This document shows positions 12,465 through 23,185 of a stretch of 64,000 bases of DNA, piece by piece (position 1 is the stretch's first letter; each line of letters starts with the position of its first letter). The DNA comes from Oikopleura dioica (lineage: Eukaryota > Chordata > Appendicularia > Copelata > Oikopleuridae). The notes beneath the pieces are model-generated. The model was not told the origin of the DNA, ran no database searches, and was given only the letters and a program-made list of their open reading frames with translations. Location: positions 2,234,501 to 2,298,500 of the forward strand of contig OU015566.1 in NCBI GenBank assembly GCA_907165135.1, given 5' to 3'. The position numbers were made by a program, and so were the translations under genes.

Positions 12465-13660
12465 TTCTGCACAGGTTGCCAAGCGACCTCGAACTTTTTG
12501 AATATAAAGGGTGTCACTATCTTAATCGCAATTTTTCTATGAAAATTCTCCGAAATTCTCAATTGATGATTCATTTTTTACTTTGATCACTTGATCATTG
12601 CATTATTGAAAGAAAAGACAAATTATCGATGATGCATTAAATCCGGCTTCAGAATTTAAGGAAGGACTGAACGGAACCATTCTAATCCCTATCAACGTTT
12701 TATTTGTTTCTAATCCTAGTACCTATAAACTTTAGTCGTAATCGTTTCTAAGCGGGCTCTCGTGACGACCCCGGATGATCCTCTCTTAATCGAGTCCAGA
12801 TTTCAACATGCAACGACTTATATAAGCATTTTTATCGCTTTATGTAGCAATATTTTCAGTTCCCGTCTCTTTTTGTGGTGCAAAGAAAACATGCTCTTCC
12901 GAGTCAAGAACCGCATTTTTCACTGAGCTTCCGGAATTTCACTGATGCAATTTTCGACTTAGAAAAATTCGTTTTCTCTGATGCAACGTAAAATTAATTA
13001 CCTATTTTTAAAAGGATTTATTTATTATTTATAAAAAGAAATTTTGAGTTTATTTTTTTAAAATAATTCTTTTTAATAATAAATTCTTTGATAAAGTATT
13101 TTTTCCATCTTGAATTTAATAATTTTTCTTTATAATTTATTTTTAAATAAAAATTTTTTAATTTTTGAAAAAGCCTATTTTTCAACTCATATCAAATTGC
13201 TATTTTTGTCGATTAAGGATGTCACTCAGATAAATTTTGAAAAAAAAAATCTTTAACATTTTAATATTTTTAAGGTTTCTGAAGGCTCTATTTCTTCATA
13301 AAAAGAATGGTTCTTTGCGGTTCGTCTAAACTTGTCGAAAAACGTTTTGGTCCTGAATTTAGCGCTTTGTACTTCCCCCTGCCGCTGTGTCCCCATGTTC
13401 GGATGAGTTTCCAAGTCTGAGAAGCAAAGTGCTCCTTTATTAAAATTTCTTCGGAAGGATTTTCAACAACCGCGCCGTAAATTCGCGAGACGTGAATTTC
13501 CCCACCGATTGCACGTGTTCACAGAATTTTTCCAAAAGCTGAAATTAAGGAATTTTCGCGATGACAGGAGGAGATTTTTTTGGAATTCAAGAGTCGAAAT
13601 TTTCTAGGAAAAGAGAATGCTAAAAGTTACTTGGATTCTAATGATACCTCAGCCACCAGA

Positions 13661-13920
13661 TTTAAGGGTGTCAACATCGATTCAAAAAGTTTGCGCAAAT
13701 CGTTGTTGACACCCTTAAGACACCTCGATTTAAGGGTGTCAACATGATTTAAAAATTAGCACAGATCGTTTTTGACATCCTTAAGGCACCCAGATTTAAG
13801 GGTGTCCAAATCGATTCAAAAAATTGGCCAAAATCGACGTTGAAACCCTTAAGACACCCCGATTTAAGGGTGTCCAAATCGATTGAAAAATTGGCTAAAA
13901 TCGATGTTGACACCCTTAAT
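13661..13920. repeat. four tandem TTAAGGGTGTC hairpin units, about 65-bp period
   Basis: Four consecutive units each begin TTTAAGGGTGTC and end GA(C/A)A(C/T)CCTTAA, so each can fold on itself. Inner parts share ATCGATT and its complement. Neighbouring units are joined by GACACC(T/C)CGA-like linkers. The sequence changes between units are partly compensatory in the stems. Confidence 0.85.
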
Positions 13921-14460
13921 TAACTATTAATTAACACTCCATTTCGTTTGTATTGATTTATAAATATCGTCGTGTTCACCCTTAAATCATTTGAATTTCC
14001 AGAAATTTCCATTTTGATTCATCTTTTTCAGTTTAAAAATGCAAGAATGCTCTTTGTTTACCATTTTAAACTTGCAAATTCTAACTCCCGCGCGAAAAAG
14101 GCGAATTCTGAAGAGGTGTTCCATAACGCGGAAGGACGGGACTTCTGGAGCTTGGAATCCGACCGGGACATTCCACTTGCGTAAGCGCGCTCCATAACGA
14201 ACGTTTTTCCGCGTCAACCCATCTAAACAAACCGACCAACTATTTTTCGAAACATTTCGTACTTCGTCTTCATTTGTAATCAACGGCACCTCCTTTTTCC
14301 CGAATCGAGGTTCATGCTGATGAAAATTTTTGCGCACCTTAAACTGCGAAGCCGCTTGCGGCTTCGGGTGTTAACTTGAAATAGCCGCGCTAGCGCGGCT
14401 AATATTTTCGTGAGAAAAAGCCGCGGGCTAACCTCTGATCCCTTGAGTGGCTTTTTTTAA

Positions 14461-14521
14461 TTTAAGGGTGTCAACAACGATTTTCCCAATTTTACTTTTT
14501 GATCGCTGTTGACACCCTTAA
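14461..14521. repeat. single TTAAGGGTGTC hairpin
   Basis: TTTAAGGGTGTCAACAACGA faces TCGCTGTTGACACCCTTAA across a 20-bp AT-rich loop. Same family as the four-unit array at 13661. The ends read TTAA outside GGGTGTC. Confidence 0.8.
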
Positions 14522-15596
14522 GAAGCGAAAAACCATCAATTGAAAACCTTTTTTCTTTTGAAAAATCTTGATAATTTGAACTTTTTCTTCGAAATCCAAC
14601 GAAATTCGTCGAAAAAAAGCAAAACTTCTTACGTGTGATCCGTAACTCACTTCCGTCTTGACAGTTTTAAAAATCTCGTCGGTAAGGCGATCCTGACGTA
14701 AGGGCCCAGCCGCGGCTTCTTGGCGACCGAGAACAATTGTACAGAATGAGCTTGCGGCCACGGAATCCAGTTAGAGCCAGGGCATCGGTTACGTGCAAAC
14801 TTTCGCACTTTTGGTTAACTGAAGGTGAACGCCGGTTACTGTGCCTTTTTAGAACAAGCGCAATCTCGACTCAAAAAGAGCTTGATCAAAAGAGCGTCGA
14901 TTCTAGCGCCTCGAACTTAGAACTTATCGGAAAGCCCGGGGTTCCTTATCAACGAGGGCTTACAAGAGGGCAAAAATTCAAGTGCGAATTTGGGAAAATT
15001 TTTGATGAAAAAAATTTTTTGGAAAAATTTTTATGAAAAATTTTTTCCTGAAAATCGTTTTTTTATCATTGCCATTGTCATTTGCTCCTTGAGCTCATTA
15101 ATGCAAAAATGAATCTGAAAAAGGTGAAGAGTGGTCGTGAAGAATCGTGGAGGGCGGACACTAATGACCAGAATTTCATGCGAAGGTGGTTTTGAGTTGA
15201 ACCTTCCAGTCATTTAGAGCGTTATCCGGTGACACCGGACACATTAGCCCTCTTTGATTCCTACTCACGCTTCTTGGAGTGGCCCTGAAAGTTCGAAAAG
15301 ATCAAACAAAAATTTGCCGCGAAATTTTTAAATTTAATTTTTGAGCTGTAATTGAACTGCGTAATCCTGTTTTGACAGACGGAGTCGTGGTTCTAAACAA
15401 CTACGCAAGGCTACTACCCTCTGTATGGGATTAGCTAAGAGCCGTTATTATCACGCTATGGATCAATCAAATATGATTTGCCGATTTGGCCGTGAAATTT
15501 ATTTTTCAGATTTTCAGTGCGCTGACTCGATTTTAGAAACACACTTATTTCAAAAATAGAATTTTTTAAACTCTGACGAACTACAACAAATACGCG

Positions 15597-15735
15597 ATTT
15601 TGATTGGCCGATTTCATTTTTGAAGGTTTTTTGATTGGCTGAAGCCCTAAAATAGGCAAAATCTAATTCAGCCAACAAGAAAGTTTAATTTAGCATTTCA
15701 ACCAATCAGAAAGCTCAAAATATATTATGCTCCAA
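15597..15735. repeat. inverted CCAAT-box (CTGATTGG) repeat, copy 2
   Basis: TTTGATTGGCCG and TTTGATTGGCTG (15599-15641) face CAACCAATCAGAAAGC and CTCCAATCAAAAACC (15699-15745). Same head-to-head organisation as at 4830 and 21961. Confidence 0.6.
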
Positions 15736-16715
15736 TCAAAAACCTGAAATGTTTTGAAAGTTCTTTCAGGAAAGATGACAATAAATCATCTTTTTCGTTG
15801 GATTTTCAAATTTGATTTTCGAGTCGAAAATTGATTGTTCAGATGTAGAAGGAAATACCAAGTCTCAGAAAGTCAAATATTATTTTCAATTTAGAAGACG
15901 TAATAGAAATAGGGCGTATCTGTCAGTCCGCTTCCGATTTTATAAGCTGCTGGACGCGGCGGCGGTTGGAAGGATACCGCGATCATTCGAGCACCTGCTT
16001 GATCGAATAGCCGCACGCCAGGCACGTTGCAATTTATTTGTCACTTTTGAGCTGCCAACTTTTGATTTTTTGGAAAAAAAAAGAAAAGATAATGCGAACC
16101 AAGAAGTTTTTTTGGTTTAGGAAAGTCAAAATTGGCTCATCAAAAGTTCAATTTTAGGCGTAAACGAAGAATCGAACTGTGTTTTTGAAAGACCAATAAG
16201 ATTGCTGTATTTGGCCTACTGGCAAATCAAAACCCTGATCCAGAAAATCATTTTTATTTTTCGATATTGCCTCAATTTTATGAGTCATATTTTATAAAAA
16301 AAATGAAAATCAAGCCTTTCCATTTTTTCCTCTATGATTTTTTTCTATCGGACAATCAAGTTCATAATCAATCCACGTTTTTGTGAAACGCAACAGACAA
16401 AATCGAAAGTGTTTGTTAAATAAAGGTGCACTTGTATATTCAACTCTGGCACCTTGTTTTGGCGATACCGCACGTTTTCGCTAACAGTTGATAGTGAATA
16501 ACTCAGTTACTGTCGAGCCCTATTTTATTTCTATCATTACAGTCGTTTTACAGTTTTCCAATGTATTCTAGCGCCAAGCAATCCATCGCTAAATCGATGC
16601 ATTCGATCGCCGCATGAGCTCGCATATCTTCGTTTTTATAAGCGGGAATTTTCGATCTCGCCTGAAAATGGAAAAATTAAGGGTGTCATGAGGAAAGTGC
16701 ATCATACGGTATGAT

Positions 16716-18017
16716 TAGGTAAACTTGATGAAAAATGAGCTCTTTTTTGAGCTTTCAATATAGAGAGTTTAATACATTTTTAGAATCCCCAGAAGCTGGG
16801 GATCATTTTGACTATTGATACTTGGGGGTTTGGTTCATGCCCTGAGGCGTTTTAGGCCTTCCAAAGTCCAAAAAATCGGGCAATCTCGGTGAAATGGCCA
16901 TAACTTTTGTTCTCCCCACTTTCTGATGATGCTCAGCATCTCAACTTGTAGCTGGGGTTCTGACGGTTCAGAATCTGTGTAGAAAACTACCGGACACCCC
17001 CCATTCTAGCGCTCCTAGAACCTCTAGAAGTTAGGGAAGTCCACCGAAAATCGGTACTTTTTTTACTAAAATATGGTAAAACAGATACAGACAAAACGGA
17101 CAATTCCGGAAGTTTTTTTTTCGGGAAAAATCGCCAAATCTCCGGAATTGTCCGAATTCGACTTGAAATTTGTTTGGGTCAGAAGTGCCTTTTTTAAGGG
17201 TGTCAACCAGAAAATGGACTTTTTTAGTGCTGCGCAAGGCTTTTTTGACTCTTCGCTGATTTCTTTTCAGAAAATTTTTCCTAATTATTTCGAAAAAGGT
17301 GGCCCTGTATAGAGAATAGGCCTCTAAGTTGAATTTTATGTCTTAACTTTCAGGAATTGTGCGCTTACAAAATTTTTGAAATTTCCCTCAAATCTCCGGA
17401 ATTGCCCGTTCCGGAATTGTCCGTTTTGTCTGTATATTTCTGTACAAAAACGATCTAGGAATAATAAAATCGTTTTTTTGACCTCAAAAATATATTTTGG
17501 GTCATTATCGAGTACTTCGGGTGAGTTTTTACGAAATTTTTTTTTGCACATAATTTGACTTGAGGTGACTTTCGATGCCTTGTAACTATATTTTGGACAT
17601 CAGAAAGCGGATTTTATCGAGTTTTGATCGATTTCGGACAAAAATTTACACCTTTTACAACATTTCAGTTGAAAAGTACCGATTTTCGGTGGACTTCCCT
17701 AACTTCTAGAGGTTCTAGGAGCGCTAGAATGGGGGGTGTCCGGTAGTTTTCTACACAGATTCTGAACCGTCAGAACCCCAGCTACAAGTTGAGATGCTGA
17801 GCATCATCAGAAAGTGGGGAGAACAAAAGTTATGGCCATTTCACCGAGATTGCCCGATTTTTTGGACTTTGGAAGGCCTAAAACGCCTCAGGGCATGAAC
17901 CAAACCCCCAAGTATCAATAGTCAAAATGATCCCCAGCTTCTGGGGATTCTAAAAATGTATTAAACTCTCTATATTGAAATCTAAAAAAAGAGCTCATAT
18001 TTCATCAAGTTTACCTA
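16716..18017. mobile_element. 1.3-kb foldback / hAT-like non-autonomous transposon with exact 8-bp target duplication
   Basis: Two nearly perfect inverted arms of about 330 bp (16716-17060 and about 17670-18017) flank a 600-bp spacer. The tips read TAGGTAAACTTGATGAAA. The octamer GGTATGAT lies directly outside both ends (16708-16715 and 18018-18025). An 8-bp duplication is characteristic of hAT-superfamily insertions, but no transposase is encoded. The spacer carries a second, inner inverted repeat (ACAGACAAAACGGACAATTC near 17087, complement near 17415), so the element is a palindrome within a palindrome. Sharp arms and an exact duplication suggest recent movement. Confidence 0.85.
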
Positions 18018-18397
18018 GGTATGATTCATACCTCGCAAGCAAGAGTTCTTTCCAAGCATTTGAGCTCTGCCGCAGAATAAGTCGAAAGAGCTTCGCCAAA
18101 GACAAGATCGCTTGAAAAAAAAATTAAGAGCTAACATAGTGATACCCTTATTTTGAAAATCAGCAATAAAACCAAACCGATTATCGATTGAAAACAGACA
18201 AAAAATATTAAAATTTACTGTAAATCTGCTTGTAAAGCGCAAGAAGAAGGTCTTTTTTCAAGAACAGCTTTGAAAATAAGGGTATCTCTATGTTAAATAT
18301 AAAGAAATTACCTCAAAACAGCAGATATAAAGAAAGAAACACAGAAAATCTTCATCTCAGTTAATTATTTTTTGTTTATTTTTCTGAATACAAATTG

Positions 18398-21300
18398 ATG
18401 CTGATTTATATATTTGCATGCATATTGCCTAATCTGGCAGGACATCATCTGTTTGTAAACCAATTCGTCTCAATTTTTAATCCCAATTTAAGGTCCTTAA
18501 CATCAATCGCGATTTTGACGGAGAACATCGTTTTGGCGCAAAGACCCGGCTTGACAGGCGGCTCTGGGTCGCGTGGAAGCCTTCTCGAGCAGTTGCGATA
18601 TTACGCTCGGGATGCTGAAGGTTTGGCTGGAAGAGCCTTGAGTCCGATTGAGATGGGAAGGTGCGCCAATCGTGAATTTGGAAGTCAATGCTGCGCTGGA
18701 TCCAACTGGAATTGTCAAGCTCCTGGGAGCAAATGCTCATGTGATCAAGTAAGCATTGTTCACTGAAGAAAATTTTAAGGGTGTAGCCTTCGATATTCAA
18801 AATACATTTGAGAGGCATTTTGAAGCTTTCTTATGTGAAATAAGGGTGTCACTTTCTTAATTCTGCGAAAAAATCATCAATAGAAACCCTTAAAAAGGAC
18901 ACCCTTAATGTTTTCAAGGAAATTCTTAGAGAAACCAAAGAAATTTTCGATAGAAAGGGTTCGATAGGACTTATCAGCCCAGAAATGAAAATAGAGCGGT
19001 AAATCTAGAACAGGGTTTATCCACTTCCGCATTTCGAGATTTGAAGCCGCAACTTAAATTTTGGCAATATGGTCATTTGATAACTAAGCGACCAAAATAA
19101 GGGTGTATCTAGGAAAACGGTTCTAACAAGAGTTCGCTCATAAGAACTCAGATTAAAACCTTAGATACTTAGATAGATAGGAAAAGTTTTTTCTGATTTT
19201 CTAGAAATATATTTTTTAACTGAAAACCATAAGCCAGTATAAATTCCCTCCATTATTTATTTTAATTGTATTGATTATCCGAAGTCAAGTTCAATAAAAC
19301 ACTTCAGTGAAACCAAATAACGAACACAAATTAACTTAGAATTGTGGAAAATAATATTATGCGAAACTGCACTATCACTTGATATCGGACAAAAATTCCC
19401 TTTCAGATGTGCCGAGAATTCAACGACTGCTGCCCTGACTATGAAGATCTTTGCCTCGAAGCAGAAGAACGACTGGTTTCTTGCGATCTTCGAAATGGAG
19501 ACATCAATGTATGGACCTTTTGCCTTTTCTCAATTTTTTATCCTGATTTTTAGAACAATCCGCCAATGGCTTTTGAGCCAGCGAAAATTCCCGACGATGC
19601 AAAACTAGCGCGCGCCTCTGGAGATCCTCATTATCATACTTACGACGGGCGAACGATCCATTACCAGGGCGGCTGCACGTACAAATTATCAGGTTCGCTA
19701 AATTAACCATTCAATCAACCAATCATCTTTCAACCCTTTATCATTCACTTTTAGGACTTTGCTCTTACGCCGCTACATCTGTTGAAGGAAATATTCTCAG
19801 CGAGTTCAACATCTATGCCAAAAATCGTCAATCTTTCAGGAGTGGATTAAAAATACAGTCAAATGACTGAAAGCTACTGTAGCCAACAATCTACGACTGG
19901 ATAATGAACCGCTCTGATCCACAGAATTGCGTAACTAACCGCAAGAAATGCATATTTCAAGCCCCGTTTATTCGTTTTTGGCAGATATGCTAAGTGTTCC
20001 CTACTTCCCCCCTTTTTTGATTAGAAAAGTAAATGAATCCAAAAACAAGAAATTCTGCCAGGAACGAGCCACGACCCATGGCTTGGGTTGAAACGATGAT
20101 CGTGGAAATGCCTGTGAAAACAGGCGACGTTGAGATTGGATCAAAATTCGTCACCGTTGGACAGGACCTTGCTATTCAGCTTGCTTCTGTTTGGACAAAT
20201 GGAACCTCTGGTGAGTTAAAAATCAACAACATTTTTGATGAAAATTATCAGCTTGTTGATAAGGGGGTTCACTTCTGGACTCGGCAATTCGTAAAAAAAC
20301 CTGAGTCAGGGTCCTTAAAAATCGGTTTTAAGGACGTCTACCCCGCTAACCCGCATTATCCAATAAGATGATGAAGAATTGCCAATTGCTCACTTTTTCA
20401 TATCCCTCGGAAAATCTTAAGCCGCTCTAGAGCAGCTTATCCTCTTTGCCCCAACAACACTTATCCCCATTTTCCTTATCCCCGTTGACCTTCCTTTGGT
20501 TCCGCTCAACTCGATAAATAAACACTTTTGTTCAGAAATCCGCTCATTGGACGAAGCCGAACTTCCATTTGACATTAATGATGATGCTGGAGACCGAGTC
20601 GGTCATATTTATAAAAAGGGTAACTATGTTAGGGTTCAAGTTGGTATCGATGGATTGACGGCTGGATTCAACGGCAAGCAGAATATGAAGATCAACTTGC
20701 CTTGCCAGGTTTGCAAATACTTTTGACTCAATTTTTGAATCTGATTTTCAACAGTATATGGGCAATGTCTGCGGCCTTATGGGCAATGCCGACGCTGATC
20801 CCTCAAATGACGACCGTATGCCATCCGACATCAGCGCCGAAGACGACAATATCCTCGGTAAATCAACAACTGTTCTTTTCCATTTTCTAATTTTCCTCCA
20901 GGAGAATCTTGGGTTGCCACTAACTTGCCAGTAATTATCGGCGACGGAATCAACGAATGCTCCGATTCTCTTCCAGAAGGTGCACCAAGAGCACCAGAAG
21001 TCTGTGATGCCAACAATTTGAGAGAGGCTGCTACTCATTGCACTGCTATTCTGGACGCTGAAGGTATCATTTTTCTTCAAAAAACATTTCTTCAAAACAT
21101 TTTTCAGGTCCATTCGGAGGTTGCTTGGTTCACGATGTCGCTGGTAGCTTCTTTGAAGATTGCGTCTACGATTTGTGCCTCTACTTCGAAAACGACCTCG
21201 ATATCGAGTAAGCGCCCTCTTTCTTTTTCCAACTCCTCAATCCCCTTCTTTCAGACAAGCCAAATGCGACGTCCTTGAAGCGTATGCAAACGAATGCCGA

Positions 21301-22157
21301 GATATGGGAACGACGAACATTTTCTGGCGCGAGGAACTCGAGTGCCCAGTCCAATGCGGCAAGAACGAGCGATTCTTCGACGAGACCGACACTGAAATGT
21401 CTTGCGATGGACCAGTCGACATTTCTGTTGACAATCATGTTGTTGAAGGTTTCGAATCAACAATCCCCTTCTTGATTTTTCCTTTTGCATGATTTTTTGT
21501 TGCTGAAAACACTGTTTTTCAGGCTGCTTCTGCAAAGATGGCTACGTCCGAAATGGCGAAAAATGCCAACGAGAAGATCGATGCCCAACAAACAACCAAG
21601 ACAGCAACATTTGGAACGACCAATTCCCAAATATGCCTGGAATGAAGGTTTGAGATCCTTGATTTTGATTCGTTGAACTCGATTTTTAATTCGAATTTTT
21701 AGCTCGATGGTGACATTGAAGAATTTAACCCGATTGAATTCCTCGATGATTTGAGCTGCTTGACTGAGAATCCGATTGAGAGTAAGATTCAAGATGTTGA
21801 AAAAGGTTGGTTATGAGATTTTGTAGAAGAACGACCAGTCAGTGGGGGAAATGGACATCATGCTAGAAATGATTGGGTTGCTCCTGATGCCTGCTGCGAT
21901 GATAAGCCTTACAATACAGGCGTCAAGGTACTCTTAATGACAAATCTGATGATCCTACGTTTCTGATTGGCTGAGCCTCAGCCTAAGTAGTGTTCCTTGC
22001 CAGAGCCAATCAGAAAGCTCGATTAAAAGATTCGTTATCAAAGACCCTTTCTGTAAGAAAAATTCTCATCCTGATTTTCTAGAGCTGCTGTGGCGGTCTT
22101 CATGTATACGACCCAATTGAAAAATTCTGCATCGACGGACAAGTTGTCCATCTCTAA
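18398..22157 (+). CDS. secreted SMB-VWD-C8-TIL protein with galaxin-like tail
   Basis: Fourteen exons give an uninterrupted frame of about 645 residues: 18398-18748, 19407-19508, 19554-19692, 19755-19839, 20062-20210, 20536-20708, 20755-20857, 20902-21063, 21108-21207, 21255-21448, 21523-21647, 21703-21781, 21827-21927, 22083-22157. The start is the first ATG followed by a hydrophobic signal-like segment (MLIYIFACILPNLAG). Residues about 89-133 form a somatomedin B domain (eight Cys, ending CCPDYEDLC). SGDPHYHTYDG at about 173 opens a von Willebrand D domain that runs to CGLMGNADADPSNDD. C8 and TIL Cys-rich parts follow, and the tail has paired Cys (CCDDKPYN, CCGGLHVYDP) as in galaxins. VWD proteins of this type build extracellular matrices or mucus; a role in the tunicate house or matrix is inference. 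The 19840-20061 intron appears to be GA-AG. Exon 1 could hide an intron. Confidence 0.85.
21961..22012. repeat. inverted CCAAT-box (CTGATTGG) repeat, copy 3, in an intron
   Basis: TTTCTGATTGGCTGAG faces AGAGCCAATCAGAAAG within the last intron of the SMB/VWD gene, forming a compact hairpin of the same family as copies at 4830 and 15597. Confidence 0.65.
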
Positions 22158-23185
22158 AGACCGACCCTCGATCCATTCCCCAAAACGAGCTCCATCCAGC
22201 TCTTATTCAAGATTCTACTATTAATTTTAAGTTTTGCCCATTCCACTTTTAGTCGAACCAAAAGTGAGCTGATGGCCCCCTTGATTGATTTCCGGGCCTT
22301 TTGTGTAAATAACATTTTGTAAATTTCTTTCCTCGTCAATTCTAAAAATGCTTGTAAATAATTCATCCTTTTTGACAAAATTTCAATTTTGCAGTTTTAC
22401 GACACTCTTTTCGCACAATTTTCAACAAAAATAATGATAAAAAAATTTTTCGCAGTATAAAATTTAAAAAATAATTTGATCAAAAGCTGCCCTGTTAAAA
22501 GTCCCTGTAAAATAATTCTCTTCGACTCGCAAAATTCAAAATTTCAACCTTTTAAAAATTGTGAAATTACTCGACATCTTTTGATTTCGCCCTGTTTTCT
22601 GAAGAAATGGCTTTTGAAAACAAGGATGAAATCCTCCATTTGGAAAGGTATAAAAAATCAACGACACCCGATGAAATTGGCCAAAGACGACATTTGAGAA
22701 GAACAACTCGAAGATGCGAAATGGGTGAAGAAAATTATCAATGGAGAAGATGTTTTAAAATATTTCCTGCCTTTTTATGCTGTTCAAAAATAAACGACTT
22801 TACTGATTTAAAAATATTATTGACTGATTGCAAAATTTGTTGAAGAACCTTTGGTTGAGGGATTTCTAAAACGTACGTCATTGAATCAACGAATGCGTTT
22901 TGAAATTATATTAACACACTTTGAAGTCACTTCCCGGAGTCCTCAAGAGGGGCACGGCTTGAGCACAGTGGTAAACAACCGAAAGTACGGCTCAAGCAGC
23001 GCTGCTTTTTTAGAACATTAACGACCTCTACATTCTTCAAAAATTGACTGCCACATGTAGCAAACTTCAGAACTGATCAGACTTTGACCTCTCATACTTT
23101 GGTCTATTGGAATAAGGACGCTTATTTATTTGCTGATCTAAGTATCTTCAACAGGCTCTGAAAACTCCCGCAGTTTTTTCCTAAC
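22158..23185. other. intergenic between the SMB/VWD and Gla genes
   Basis: AT-rich flanks around one small frame (22607-22843, listed separately). An indirect palindrome GCACGGCTTGAGC / GGCTCAAGCAGCGC lies at 22951-23005. No clear promoter seen. Confidence 0.5.
22607..22843 (+). CDS. possible small basic protein
   Basis: An ATG-initiated frame of 78 codons, rich in charged residues in its first 50 (for example RRHLRRTTRRCEMGEENYQW), then hydrophobic. TTTTCTGAAG just upstream of the ATG could serve as a splice or spliced-leader acceptor. No domain is recognised, and chance is a real possibility. Confidence 0.25.
   Translation: MAFENKDEILHLERYKKSTTPDEIGQRRHLRRTTRRCEMGEENYQWRRCFKIFPAFLCCSKINDFTDLKILLTDCKIC

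Larger units (their letters stand above)
12465..16715. other. gene-poor, repeat-rich stretch
   Basis: Apart from the hairpin repeats listed separately, no gene is recognised. AT-rich filler occupies about 13000-13180. Palindromes GAAGCCGCTTGCGGCTTC (14346) and AGCCGCGCTAGCGCGGCTA (14381) are present. Frames of about 100 codons at 13.97-14.34, 14.49-15.04 and 15.81-16.12 kb lack ATG, domain or splice support. Confidence 0.5.

Noticed and set aside
13661-13920. CRISPR-like array
   Set aside because: Repeat units are whole hairpins joined directly, without unique spacers, in a eukaryotic genome.
13987-14337. Open frame of 116 codons on the minus strand
   Set aside because: Starts with GTG only, overlaps a similar-length plus-strand frame, lies in repeat-rich DNA and shows no domain or splice signal.
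14492-15036. Frames of 89 and 99 codons on opposite strands
   Set aside because: Overlap across an AAGGGTGTC hairpin; composition typical of random frames in GC-richer DNA.
15812-16120. 102-codon plus-strand frame
   Set aside because: No ATG-supported context, no homology recognised and a neighbouring CCAAT hairpin repeat.
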